Below, in pieces: positions 15,930 to 23,483 of a stretch of 64,000 nucleotides of DNA. The stretch is taken from positions 1-64,000 of the forward strand of contig NZ_BMFU01000019.1 in assembly GCF_014639235.1 (NCBI RefSeq). The letters are read 5' to 3'. The DNA is from Paenibacillus silvae. GTDB taxonomy: Bacteria > Bacillota > Bacilli > Paenibacillales > Paenibacillaceae. The notes under the pieces are model-generated. The model saw only the letters and a program-made list of their open reading frames with translations. It was not told the origin of the DNA and ran no database searches. Made by a program: the position numbers and the translations under genes. The first letter of the stretch is position 1. Each line of letters begins with the position of its first letter.

Positions 15930-15953
15930 GCGTTAGAAAGGAAGAAAAGGAAC

Positions 15954-16499
15954 ATGATAAAAGAAGTGATTGTGGTGGAAGGCCGTGACGATACGGTAGC
16001 CATTCGCCGGGCGGTTGAAGCGGACACCATTGAAACTGGAGGTTCTGCAATTAATCAGCGTGTACTGAAGCGAATCGCACTTGCTCAGGAGAGACGAGGT
16101 GTGATTATCCTGACCGATCCCGATCATGCCGGAGAGCGAATCCGCAAAATTATTGCGAATAAAATTCCTGGCTGCAAGCATGCATTTATTCCAGAGGCAG
16201 ATGCAACACGCAAAGGCGATATCGGGGTTGAGAATGCTTCTCCGGAAGCCATTCGTCATGCACTGGCACGTGTACATACCTCCTATGAGGGTGCACCTCC
16301 TCTCATTGACTGGGAAGATCTGATCGAGGCAGGTCTGATTGTACATCCACAGGCTGCTGCACGCCGGATGGAGATGGGCAATCTGCTCGGGATCGGATAC
16401 TGTAACGGCAAGCAGTTTCACAAACGACTGAGTGTATTTCAGATTACCAGAGAAGAGTTCTCCGCTGCACTGGCGCAAATTGAACGTGAAGGATTGTGA
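15954..16499 (+). CDS. rnmV: Ribonuclease M5
   Basis: This encodes a 181-residue Toprim-domain endonuclease that makes the final cuts on both sides of the 5S rRNA precursor stem. The Toprim acidic residues are visible: Glu9 in VVVEGRDD and Asp55/Asp57 in ILTDPDHAGERIR. The C-terminal half (about 85-181) is the RNA-binding region. Its substrate, a 5S rRNA gene, lies at the start of this window. The stop at 16499 is followed by rsmA after four bases, the same pairing as in B. subtilis. Confidence 0.95.
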   Translation: MIKEVIVVEGRDDTVAIRRAVEADTIETGGSAINQRVLKRIALAQERRGVIILTDPDHAGERIRKIIANKIPGCKHAFIPEADATRKGDIGVENASPEAIRHALARVHTSYEGAPPLIDWEDLIEAGLIVHPQAAARRMEMGNLLGIGYCNGKQFHKRLSVFQITREEFSAALAQIEREGL

Positions 16500-16503
16500 A
16501 CAT

Positions 16504-17406
16504 ATGAAGGACATGGATCAAACCATTGAAATAGCTACACCGAAACGCACCAAGGAGATTATTCAAAAGCATGGATTCTCCTTCAAAAAAAGTCTGGGTC
16601 AAAACTTTCTGATTGATCAAAATATATTGAACAAAATCGTCGGCGCTGCCGATCTTGAAGAATCCAAAGGTGCGCTGGAGATCGGACCGGGCATCGGTGC
16701 GCTCACAGAGCGTCTGGCTCGTGTGGCAGGTCCGGTTACGGCGGTAGAGATTGACCAGCGTCTGCTCCCGATTCTCGGAGAGGTAATGGAGCCTTATCCG
16801 AATGTACGGGTTCATCACGGAGATGTACTCAAGCTGGATCTGGCCGAGCTGTTTGCCACAGACTTTGCTTCAGTGGATAAGGTTAGCGTTGTTGCCAACC
16901 TGCCTTATTATGTAACGACCCCGATTATGATGAAGCTGCTGGAGGAGAAGCTGCCGGTGGACAGCATAGTGGTCATGATTCAGAAGGAAGTTGCTGAACG
17001 AATGGCAGCTGCACCAGGGTCCAAGGATTACGGCAGCCTTAGCATTGCCGTGCAGTATTACAGTATGCCGGAACTGGTTTGTGTGGTTCCGCCTACTGTA
17101 TTTATTCCGCAGCCGAATGTAGAGTCGGCGGTAATCAAGCTGAAGGTGCGTGAGCAGCCGCCAGTACAGGTTCCGAGCGAGAAGCATTATTTCGAGGTCG
17201 TACAGGCTTCTTTTGCCCAGAGAAGGAAAACGATCTCTAACAATCTGAAAGCACGCTTCTTCACGAAGGAGAACAGGGAGCAGGCAGATCAGCTTCTTGA
17301 ACAGGCAGGCATTCAGCCTTCCCGGCGTGGAGAAACATTAAGCTTGCAGGAGTATGCGACTCTCAGCACCGTCATGTGGGAAGCCGGAGTTCGCGGCGAC
17401 CTGTAA
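16504..17406 (+). CDS. rsmA: 16S rRNA dimethyladenosine transferase
   Basis: This encodes a 300-residue SAM-dependent enzyme (KsgA) that dimethylates two adjacent adenosines near the 3' end of 16S rRNA during late 30S assembly. Motifs are SLGQNFLIDQ (about residues 30-39), the SAM loop LEIGPGIGALT, and the catalytic NLPYYVTTPI. The C-terminal RRKTISNNLKA is a family mark. The frame opens upstream at 16432 inside rnmV, but the ATG at 16504, just after the rnmV stop, gives the expected length and has GAAGGA about 10 bases before it. A second ATG at 16513 is possible. Confidence 0.96.
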   Translation: MKDMDQTIEIATPKRTKEIIQKHGFSFKKSLGQNFLIDQNILNKIVGAADLEESKGALEIGPGIGALTERLARVAGPVTAVEIDQRLLPILGEVMEPYPNVRVHHGDVLKLDLAELFATDFASVDKVSVVANLPYYVTTPIMMKLLEEKLPVDSIVVMIQKEVAERMAAAPGSKDYGSLSIAVQYYSMPELVCVVPPTVFIPQPNVESAVIKLKVREQPPVQVPSEKHYFEVVQASFAQRRKTISNNLKARFFTKENREQADQLLEQAGIQPSRRGETLSLQEYATLSTVMWEAGVRGDL

Positions 17407-17464
17407 ATTCGAATGAACCAATCCGGGTCTCTGCCCATACGATGGGGTAGAGGTGATAATGTTG

Positions 17465-18361
17465 ATGAATATCGGAGACTTGGTCGTTCGGAAGTCATAC
17501 GGTGGTGATGTGACTTTTCGGGTAGAGGGACTACAGGTGGATGCTGCGGTCATTAAAGGGACTGAGTTCCGGCTGATGGCAGACTCCCCGGTGGATGATT
17601 TGATACAGGTTCCCTATGAACCACAGACTGCAAAGACAAGGCAGGCACATATTAAAGCCCATCAGACACTCTCACGGCTTCAGCAGCACCGGATGGAGCA
17701 GGCAGAGCGTAATCGGGAAGGTCTGATGCAAGAATGGGCTGCACAGCAGGAACCGGCATATTTTGAAATGCCCGGCAAGGTGCTGCATCTGGATGGGGAT
17801 CCGAACTATCTGAAAAAGAGCATGAACCTGTATGAGCAGCTTCGCGTTCCTGCAGAAGGGCAGTATGTGCATGAGTCTGCTATGGCAGATACGTTATACC
17901 GCCTGCTGCCCAAAGTCCGTCCTGATATCGTAGTGATCACAGGTCATGATGGCGTATTAAAGACAAGGCAGCCATATGATCTGTACAGTCTTGGAAGCTA
18001 CAAAAATTCGCAAAATTTCGTTTCTGCTATCCAGGTGGCAAGGCAGTATGAGCGTCATCTGGACGCACTGACCATTATTGCGGGAGCATGTCAGTCTCAT
18101 TTTGAGGCACTGCTGCGTGCTGGAGCGAATTTTGCCAGCTCCCCTGGCAGAATTCTCATCCATGCGCTTGATCCGGTCTACGTGGCTGCCAAGGCTTCCT
18201 TTACGTCGGTTCGAGATACGGTAAACATGAATGACGTGCTCCACAACACCATCAGCGGTATCCAGGGTGTTGGTGGTGTGGAAACCAAGGGCAGTTATCG
18301 GGTAGGTCTGCCGGGGCTTAACGATTTATCCACTTTAAAAGTAAATCCTTCCGCAGTATAA
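17465..18361 (+). CDS. yabG: Sporulation-specific protease YabG
   Basis: This encodes a protein of about 298 residues of the YabG family. In B. subtilis YabG is a mother-cell Cys-type protease under sigma-K control that processes coat proteins such as SpoIVA before cross-linking. The family segment MNIGDLVVRKSYGGDVTFRV opens the protein, VVITGHDGVL and GACQSHFEALL lie in the central and C-terminal part, and the Cys/His in the latter are candidate catalytic residues. Starts at GTG 17453, ATG 17459 or ATG 17465 are all in frame; GAGGTGAT (17450-17457) favours 17465. A terminator follows and separates it from veg. Confidence 0.92.
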   Translation: MNIGDLVVRKSYGGDVTFRVEGLQVDAAVIKGTEFRLMADSPVDDLIQVPYEPQTAKTRQAHIKAHQTLSRLQQHRMEQAERNREGLMQEWAAQQEPAYFEMPGKVLHLDGDPNYLKKSMNLYEQLRVPAEGQYVHESAMADTLYRLLPKVRPDIVVITGHDGVLKTRQPYDLYSLGSYKNSQNFVSAIQVARQYERHLDALTIIAGACQSHFEALLRAGANFASSPGRILIHALDPVYVAAKASFTSVRDTVNMNDVLHNTISGIQGVGGVETKGSYRVGLPGLNDLSTLKVNPSAV

Positions 18362-18372
18362 GAAAATTTTGA

Positions 18373-18400
18373 GAGGGCCCTGAAAAGGGCTTTTTTGTTT
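18373..18400 (+). terminator. Terminator after yabG
   Basis: A hairpin with GCCC and GGGC core arms (18377-18380 and 18387-18390), extended by G-U and A-U pairs, runs into TTTTTT. Confidence 0.8.
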
Positions 18401-18413
18401 GTAAAAAAAATCA

Positions 18414-18443
18414 TTGACAATAACTTTTTACTGCTGATATAAT
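18414..18443 (+). promoter_or_regulatory. veg promoter 1 (sigma-A, consensus)
   Basis: TTGACA (18414-18419), an 18-base spacer and TATAAT (18438-18443). Both hexamers are perfect. Confidence 0.85.
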
Positions 18444-18456
18444 ATTTATCTTTGAT

Positions 18457-18485
18457 TTGACAATGACTGTAAAATACGGTATAAT
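18457..18485 (+). promoter_or_regulatory. veg promoter 2 (sigma-A, consensus)
   Basis: TTGACA (18457-18462), a 17-base spacer and TATAAT (18480-18485), all at consensus. The start site would be near 18492, about 20 bases before the veg start codon. It lies 43 bases behind promoter 1. Confidence 0.9.
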
Positions 18486-18512
18486 GGACAAGAAAAGAGG
18501 TGGACGTCCACA

Positions 18513-18785
18513 ATGGCTAAAAATACGCTGTTGGATATCAAACGCAATCTCGATGCACATATTGGTCAGAAAATTACGCTGCGGGCTAATGGTGGCCGCC
18601 GTAAGACGATTGAGCGTACGGGTGTATTGGAAGAAACGTACCCTTCTGTTTTTATTGTTAAGCTTGATGAGGAGCAGGAAACCTTCAAGCGAGTATCATA
18701 CAGTTATGCGGATATACTTACGGAGTCTGTAGAGGTCATGGTTTTTGATCCTGGCAGCGAGACGAACTCCTTTATGGAGACGTAA
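18513..18785 (+). CDS. veg: Veg protein, biofilm-related small protein
   Basis: This encodes a 90-residue basic cytosolic protein of the Veg family. In B. subtilis Veg is made at high level in vegetative cells and stimulates biofilm gene expression by interfering with SinR; the mechanism is not settled. The family segments KNTLLDIKRNLDAHIGQKI, RANGGRRKTIERTG and SYSYADILTESVE are all present, with an extra C-terminal tail. Two tandem consensus sigma-A promoters immediately upstream suggest very strong constitutive expression, as for the classic B. subtilis veg promoter. AGGTGG precedes the ATG by about 10 bases. Confidence 0.96.
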   Translation: MAKNTLLDIKRNLDAHIGQKITLRANGGRRKTIERTGVLEETYPSVFIVKLDEEQETFKRVSYSYADILTESVEVMVFDPGSETNSFMET

Positions 18786-18798
18786 GCATTGGTTTACA

Positions 18799-18831
18799 GG
18801 CGGCTCACCCCTAGAGGGCGGGTCGCTTTTT
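18799..18831 (+). terminator. Terminator after veg
   Basis: A 12-base stem with three G-U pairs and one mismatch (18799-18810 and 18816-18827) runs into TTTTT. Confidence 0.65.
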
Positions 18832-18832
18832 A

Positions 18833-18880
18833 TATGCGGAACTAATGAAGAGTTTATATGCGAATCTAATGAAGAGTTTA
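18833..18880 (+). repeat. Two tandem copies of a 24-base unit
   Basis: Units 18833-18856 and 18857-18880 begin TATGCG and end CTAATGAAGAGTTTA. They differ at two or three positions. A third partial start (TATGGAGA) follows. The repeat lies in the veg-sspF gap just after the veg terminator. Confidence 0.85.
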
Positions 18881-19058
18881 TATGGAGAGATCATGAAAGA
18901 ATGAGGAGCCTGCAGGAACGGCATACTAACGGGACAGGTCATGTAGAGCCCCTGCATCAGATTTCAGGCAGACCAGGACCTGGGATACACTGCATTCTGG
19001 AATTAGAAGGCCTTATCACCTCGATTACACATCACTTTTCTATGGAGGAGGATCAACC

Positions 19059-19235
19059 ATGAGTCGCAGAAGAAGAAGTGTCATGTCGGAGGAACTGAAA
19101 TATGAGCTGGCGAAGGATCTCGGCTTCTATGATACGGTTCAGCAGGAGGGCTGGGGCGGGATCAAGGCCAAGGATGCCGGTAACATGGTGAAGCGGGCGA
19201 TTCAGATGGCAGAGCAGGCAGCGCGTAAATCATAG
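19059..19235 (+). CDS. sspF: Small acid-soluble spore protein SspF
   Basis: This gene of 58 codons encodes an alpha/beta-type small acid-soluble spore protein of the SspF type. Such proteins coat and protect forespore DNA. It opens MSRRRRSVMSEELKYELAKDL and contains the family motif GGIKAKDAGNMVKRAI, with Glu in the position of the germination-protease cleavage region less clear than in major SASPs. The ATG at 19059 has TATGGAGGAGG a few bases upstream, a strong Shine-Dalgarno. The position between veg and ispE is as in B. subtilis, where it is transcribed by sigma-G; I could not identify the promoter. A terminator follows. Confidence 0.94.
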   Translation: MSRRRRSVMSEELKYELAKDLGFYDTVQQEGWGGIKAKDAGNMVKRAIQMAEQAARKS

Positions 19236-19257
19236 TCAATGTTCATCGGATTGGAGA

Positions 19258-19294
19258 GCGGGGATATTTCATTTGGAATACCCCTGCTTTTTCC
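19258..19294 (+). terminator. Terminator after sspF
   Basis: The arms GCGGGGATATT and AATACCCCTGC, with one mismatch and one G-U pair, are followed by TTTTT. Confidence 0.7.
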
Positions 19295-19318
19295 CCATAG
19301 ATGCGGAATAGAAATGAC

Positions 19319-19347
19319 TTGACAGTCCCATTTTGATATAATATGTT
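19319..19347 (+). promoter_or_regulatory. Sigma-A promoter of ispE
   Basis: A perfect TTGACA (19319-19324) is followed after 17 bases by TATGTT (19342-19347). A perfect TATAAT at 19337-19342 is only 12 bases from the -35 and is probably not used with it. Confidence 0.6.
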
Positions 19348-19376
19348 AAGTTGTCTTAGGGAAAAGGTGAGGACGG

Positions 19377-20240
19377 GTGAACGTCTTGAAAATTTACGAA
19401 AAAGCGCCAGCTAAAATTAATTTGATGTTGGATGTCCTACATAAAAGAAGTGATGGATTTCATGAAGTTGAAATGATCATGACGATGGTTGATCTGGCCG
19501 ATCGGCTTGAGATGTCTGAACTGCCGCGCGATACCATTGTGATCTCCAGCCAGGCGGGATATATTCCGCTGGACGAGAAGAATCTGGCATTTCAGGCAGC
19601 CAGACTGATCAAGGAGCGCTACAACGTACGTACGGGAGTTCATATACATCTGGACAAAAAAATTCCGGTTGCTGCCGGTCTTGCCGGGGGCAGCAGTGAC
19701 GCAGCAGCTGCACTTCGCGGGCTGAACCGTCTGTGGCGCCTGGACATTCCAGATCAGGAATTGCAGGAGCTGGGTGCCGAGCTGGGTTCGGATGTGCCGT
19801 TCTGTATTACAGGCGGAACGGCGCTTGCAACAGGACGGGGAGAGAAGCTGACCCCGATACCTAATCCGCCACAATGCTGGGTTATTTTAGCCAAACCTCC
19901 AATCAATGTGTCTACTGCCGATGTGTATGGACGTTTTCGCAGCGACAAGATTGTTCGGCATCCAAGTGCCGCCAAAATGGAGCAGGCGATTCGTAATCAA
20001 TCATTCGCAGAGGTCTGCGATCAGATGGGCAATGTGCTGGAGGATGTGACCTTGAAGCTGTATCCGGAAGTGCAGCATCTCAAGAATGCGATGATTCGTC
20101 TTGGTGCAGACGGAGTGCTGATGTCCGGGAGTGGGCCAACCGTATTTGGACTTGTGTCTAAGGAATCCAAAGTGGCTCGGGTTTACAACGGCCTTCGTGG
20201 CTTCTGCAAAGAAGTTTACGCTGTACGGATGTTAACGTGA
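19377..20240 (+). CDS. ispE: 4-diphosphocytidyl-2-C-methyl-D-erythritol kinase
   Basis: This encodes a 287-residue GHMP kinase that phosphorylates CDP-methylerythritol with ATP, the fourth step of the MEP pathway to isoprenoids. Motifs are APAKINLMLDVLHKRSDGFHE near the N-terminus (catalytic Lys region), the ATP loop PVAAGLAGGSSDAAAAL at about residues 98-114, and GVLMSGSGPTVF near the C-terminus. GTG at 19377 is the start, with AAGGTGAGG just upstream. The family length is about 285-290. It is followed by purR, as in B. subtilis. Confidence 0.96.
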   Translation: MNVLKIYEKAPAKINLMLDVLHKRSDGFHEVEMIMTMVDLADRLEMSELPRDTIVISSQAGYIPLDEKNLAFQAARLIKERYNVRTGVHIHLDKKIPVAAGLAGGSSDAAAALRGLNRLWRLDIPDQELQELGAELGSDVPFCITGGTALATGRGEKLTPIPNPPQCWVILAKPPINVSTADVYGRFRSDKIVRHPSAAKMEQAIRNQSFAEVCDQMGNVLEDVTLKLYPEVQHLKNAMIRLGADGVLMSGSGPTVFGLVSKESKVARVYNGLRGFCKEVYAVRMLT

Positions 20241-20337
20241 AATTTACTTTTATAATGTACAAACACGTATAAAGGTGGTATATTTTTAAATAATTATTCG
20301 GATTTGGATGTTTCCGTGATCGTGAGGATGGATCTCT

Positions 20338-21165
20338 GTGAAGAAGTTAAAACGAAGCGCAAGGCTGGTTGAAATGACGCAATACTTATTGTCGAGACCA
20401 CATACGGTAATTCCGCTTACCACATTTGCCGAACGTTATGGTGCTGCCAAGTCGTCGATCAGTGAAGATCTGGCCATTATTAAGGAAGTGTTCGAAGAAG
20501 GTGGGTCGGGAGAACTGCATACACTGGCAGGAGCTGCTGGTGGAGTGAAGTGGATTCCGAAGGTGCCTGTGGAACATGCTCTTGCTTTTGCTGAGCGATT
20601 GTCCACACAGCTTGCACAGCCAGACCGGATTTTGCCGGGAGGTTATCTGTATATGTCAGACCTTCTGGGACAGCCGGCCTTGATGAATGAAGCGGGCAAG
20701 ATCTTTGCAACAGCTTTTGGCAATATGAACATTGATGTAGTCATGACGGTGGAAACCAAGGGAATCCCGCTTGCATATGCGACTGGAGCCCAGCTTAACC
20801 TTCCTGTTGTGCTCGTTCGCAGGGACCATCAGGCTACGGAAGGATCGGCCGTAAGTATTAATTATGTATCCGGGTCCCACAAAAGTCTGCATACCATGTC
20901 CCTATCCCGCCGGGCAATGAAAGAGCATTCCCGTGTTCTGATTGTGGATGATTTTATGAAAGCCGGGGGTACAGTTCAAGGTATGATTGATCTGCTGGCA
21001 GAGTTTAATGCAACGGTAGCGGGGGTAGGCGTGCTGGTGGAGTCGGGTTCGGTAGACTCCGAGGAGCGTCTTCTGACGGATTATGTATCTCTCGCGAAGC
21101 TGACAGCTGTTGATGCGAAGAGCAGACATATATCTGTCTCGCCAGGTAACTATTTTGACATGTAG
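20338..21165 (+). CDS. purR: Purine operon repressor PurR
   Basis: This encodes a 275-residue regulator. Residues 1-73 form a winged-helix DNA-binding domain (RSARLVEMTQYLLSRPH and AKSSISEDLAIIKE), and the rest is a PRTase-like effector domain. The PRPP-binding motif is VLIVDDFMKAGGT. In B. subtilis PurR represses purine genes at tandem PurBoxes, and PRPP or (p)ppGpp binding alters DNA affinity. The GTG start follows GAGGATGG. In B. subtilis yabJ sits between purR and spoVG; here that gene is missing and spoVG follows after about 190 bases. Confidence 0.96.
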   Translation: MKKLKRSARLVEMTQYLLSRPHTVIPLTTFAERYGAAKSSISEDLAIIKEVFEEGGSGELHTLAGAAGGVKWIPKVPVEHALAFAERLSTQLAQPDRILPGGYLYMSDLLGQPALMNEAGKIFATAFGNMNIDVVMTVETKGIPLAYATGAQLNLPVVLVRRDHQATEGSAVSINYVSGSHKSLHTMSLSRRAMKEHSRVLIVDDFMKAGGTVQGMIDLLAEFNATVAGVGVLVESGSVDSEERLLTDYVSLAKLTAVDAKSRHISVSPGNYFDM

Positions 21166-21286
21166 AATCATGGCGAATAACATGTCGGGAAAGGTTCTTT
21201 TCCATCGACCTGGCGCTAACGTTGTCGAATTGTGTATTAAATAAAAAAATTCCTGATATTAGGATATTTTTATGGTCATAAAAAGA

Positions 21287-21315
21287 AGGAGTTCGTATAG
21301 GCTGTGTGGAATTAT
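21287..21315 (+). promoter_or_regulatory. Sigma-H-type promoter of spoVG
   Basis: AGGAGTT (21287-21293) and GGAATTAT (21308-21315) match the sigma-H -35 and -10 elements. The stretch around the -10, GTGTGGAATTATACACC, closely resembles that of the B. subtilis spoVG promoter. The spacer looks one base longer. Confidence 0.6.
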
Positions 21316-21353
21316 ACACCAAGTTCTGATGGAAAAAGGTGGTGAACACACAC

Positions 21354-21638
21354 ATGCAAATTACGGATGTCAGACTCCGCCGCGTTAACTCGGAAGGGAG
21401 AATGAAGGCTATCGCATCCATTACCATCGATAATGAATTTGTCGTACATGACATTCGTGTCATCGATGGTAACAACGGAATGTTTGTTGCAATGCCGAGC
21501 AAGCGGACTCCTGACGGAGAGTTCCGTGATATCGCCCACCCGATCTCTTCCGGTACGCGTGAGAAGATTCAGGCAGCAGTATTAACTGAGTATGATCGAG
21601 CAGCGACTGAGGAAGAAGTCATTGAAGAAGGTGCCTGA
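21354..21638 (+). CDS. spoVG: SpoVG, RNA/DNA-binding regulator of septation and sporulation
   Basis: This encodes a 94-residue SpoVG. It is a small nucleic-acid-binding protein with wide regulatory roles in Firmicutes; in B. subtilis it acts on asymmetric septation and spore cortex formation. The core MQITDVRLRRVNSEGRMKAI through FVVHDIRVIDGNNGMFVAMPSKRTPDGEFRDIAHPI (written here in parts) is almost identical to homologues. The frame is open from a GTG at 21339, but AAAGGTGG (about 21335-21342) and family alignment support the ATG at 21354. A sigma-H-type promoter and a strong terminator frame it as a single gene. Confidence 0.97.
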   Translation: MQITDVRLRRVNSEGRMKAIASITIDNEFVVHDIRVIDGNNGMFVAMPSKRTPDGEFRDIAHPISSGTREKIQAAVLTEYDRAATEEEVIEEGA

Positions 21639-21659
21639 GAACATTATTGGGGTTCGAAG

Positions 21660-21697
21660 GAAAAGAGAGCCATGTCTTATGGCTCTCTTTTCTTTTT
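21660..21697 (+). terminator. Terminator after spoVG
   Basis: The arms GAAAAGAGAGCCAT and ATGGCTCTCTTTTC pair almost perfectly and are followed by TTTTT. Confidence 0.93.
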
Positions 21698-21725
21698 GAC
21701 CGGAATAAGATATATTCAGTATTGA
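21696..21725 (+). promoter_or_regulatory. Possible sigma-A promoter of glmU
   Basis: TTGACC (21696-21701), an 18-base spacer and TATTGA (21720-21725). The -35 overlaps the T tract of the spoVG terminator. The match is only moderate. Confidence 0.35.
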
Positions 21726-21984
21726 GTTTATTCAAAAGAGGACCAGAGCGCATATTGCGTTTGGTTGCAGAGCGGCATCTCATGAATCGTTGAAATTCAA
21801 TTAAGCCCGCAGGGCACACGGCGTACGATAGAGGTTGCGAGTTACTCGCGACTTCGTTGTTACGCGTGATTACAGCGTCAGCAGGCGATGGACAAAACCG
21901 GCTTGAAGCCGGCTGAACGATACTCACTTGGAGACAACAAGGTACAGAAACCAAGGGGATTTTCAGAACAGGAGGTCGTTAATT
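21726..21984 (+). other. Structured leader region before glmU
   Basis: About 260 bases between the presumed promoter and glmU contain several stable hairpins: GTTGCGAG-TTA-CTCGCGAC at 21834-21852 and CCGGC-TTGAA-GCCGG at 21898-21912, with more pairing likely. None has a T tract. I do not recognise a known riboswitch class and find no gene. Confidence 0.4.
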
Positions 21985-23385
21985 TTGAAACGCATGGCAA
22001 TTGTGCTGGCCGCAGGTCAGGGCAAACGAATGAAATCCAAATTGTACAAAGTGCTGCATCCCGTATGCGGTAAACCTATGGTCGGACATGTGCTGGATGC
22101 AGCACTTCACGCTGGCGTGGAACGCAGCGTGGTCGTTGTCGGACATGGGGCCGAAGCGGTGCAGTCATTTTTAGGTTCCAGAGCAGAATACGCGCTTCAA
22201 GCAGAACAGCTCGGTACGGGACATGCCGTGAAGCAGGTGAAGTCGCTGCTGGGCAATGAAAGTGGATCAACTATTGTGGTTTGTGGTGATACTCCGCTCG
22301 TGACAAGTGAAACGCTGGAAGGTCTGATGAAGCTGCATGAGGAAAATGGAGCAGCTGCAACAGTGCTGACGGCTGAACTGGATAATCCCAAGGGATACGG
22401 ACGTGTCATCCGCGGCGAAGATGGTTCCGTTCAGCGGATTGTAGAGCAGAAAGACTGCACGCCGCAGGAGGATGCAGTTAAGGAAATCAATACAGGTACG
22501 TATTGCTTCGATAACGCCAAGCTGTTCGCAGCACTCGAGAAAGTAACGAACGAGAATGCTCAAGGCGAATATTATCTGACAGACGTCATTGGCATCTTCA
22601 AGAATGACGGCGAAGTTGTAGAGGCGTATATGTCTGATGATATTTCAGAGTCCATCGGTGTTAACGACAGACTTGCATTATCACAAGCAGAAGCATATAT
22701 GCGTGAACGCCTGGCTGTGCGCCACATGCTGAATGGTGTAACGATCATCGATCCGTCATCGACATATATCGGAGCAGATGTTACCATTGGAGCAGATACA
22801 GTATTGTATCCGGGAACCGTTCTTAAAGGCACTACATCAATCGGTGAAGCCTGCCATATTGGCCCACATGCGGATATTGAGGACAGCATTATAGAAGACG
22901 GTGCAGCCATCAAACATTCCGTGGTATCCAAGGCAGAGATTGGTCCAGATGCGACAGTAGGTCCATTTGCTAATTTGCGTCCTGGTACAAAATTAGGCCG
23001 AAGCGTAAAAATTGGTGACTTTGTCGAAGTGAAAAATGCTACAATTGATGAAGGCTCCAAAGTGTCCCATCTGAGTTATATCGGGGATGCACAGGTAGGC
23101 AAAAACGTAAATGTAGGTTGCGGAGCAATAACAGTCAATTATGATGGTTATAATAAAGCTGTAACAACGATTGAAGATAATGCCTTTGTAGGCAGCAATG
23201 TCAACCTGATTGCACCAATCACCGTTGGTAAAGGTGCATATGTTGTTGCAGGCTCCACAGTTACACATAATGTTCCTGAGAATGATCTGGCGATTGCTCG
23301 TGCACGTCAGGAGAACAAGGCCGGTTACGCGGAGAAAATTCGCGGACGCGCCAAGGCCAAGAAACAAAACGCTAAACCCGAATAA
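21985..23385 (+). CDS. glmU: Bifunctional GlmU (acetyltransferase/uridyltransferase)
   Basis: This encodes a 466-residue cytosolic enzyme that acetylates glucosamine-1-phosphate and then couples it to UTP, giving UDP-GlcNAc for peptidoglycan and teichoic acids. The N-terminal nucleotidyltransferase opens with LAAGQGKRMKSKLYKVLHP (about residues 7-25), and the C-terminal half is a left-handed beta helix of hexapeptide repeats (from about residue 250) with the acetyl-CoA site near GCGAITVNYDG. AGGAGG (21970-21975) is spaced for the TTG at 21985; ATG 21994 is less likely and the upstream ATG at 21928 is an extension. prs follows. Confidence 0.96.
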   Translation: MKRMAIVLAAGQGKRMKSKLYKVLHPVCGKPMVGHVLDAALHAGVERSVVVVGHGAEAVQSFLGSRAEYALQAEQLGTGHAVKQVKSLLGNESGSTIVVCGDTPLVTSETLEGLMKLHEENGAAATVLTAELDNPKGYGRVIRGEDGSVQRIVEQKDCTPQEDAVKEINTGTYCFDNAKLFAALEKVTNENAQGEYYLTDVIGIFKNDGEVVEAYMSDDISESIGVNDRLALSQAEAYMRERLAVRHMLNGVTIIDPSSTYIGADVTIGADTVLYPGTVLKGTTSIGEACHIGPHADIEDSIIEDGAAIKHSVVSKAEIGPDATVGPFANLRPGTKLGRSVKIGDFVEVKNATIDEGSKVSHLSYIGDAQVGKNVNVGCGAITVNYDGYNKAVTTIEDNAFVGSNVNLIAPITVGKGAYVVAGSTVTHNVPENDLAIARARQENKAGYAEKIRGRAKAKKQNAKPE

Positions 23386-23402
23386 AGGGTTTTGATAACC
23401 AT

Positions 23403-23425
23403 CACCTCCCGGAATACGGGAGGTG
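23403..23425 (+). other. Stable hairpin between glmU and prs
   Basis: A perfect 9-pair stem CACCTCCCG-GAATA-CGGGAGGTG has no T tract. Its right arm contains a Shine-Dalgarno-like GGGAGGTG and its left arm the complement. It may act as a processing, stability or attenuation element. Confidence 0.55.
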
Positions 23426-23483
23426 CCGACATGTCGCAGACGCTTATAGATTCCAATGAACCAGCACGGAGGGTTTTTATTTT

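Noticed and set aside
15400..16514. Long - strand frames across yabE and rnmV
   Set aside because: They mirror well-supported + strand genes and have no translation signals. An antisense RNA to yabE is known in B. subtilis, but I see no promoter for one here.
18745..19062. A 105-codon open frame after veg
   Set aside because: It overlaps the end of veg, spans the veg terminator and the 24-base repeat, has no ribosome binding site and no recognisable motif.
19319..19342. TTGACA with TATAAT only 12 bases away before ispE
   Set aside because: The spacing is too short for sigma-A; TATGTT at 17 bases is the more likely partner.
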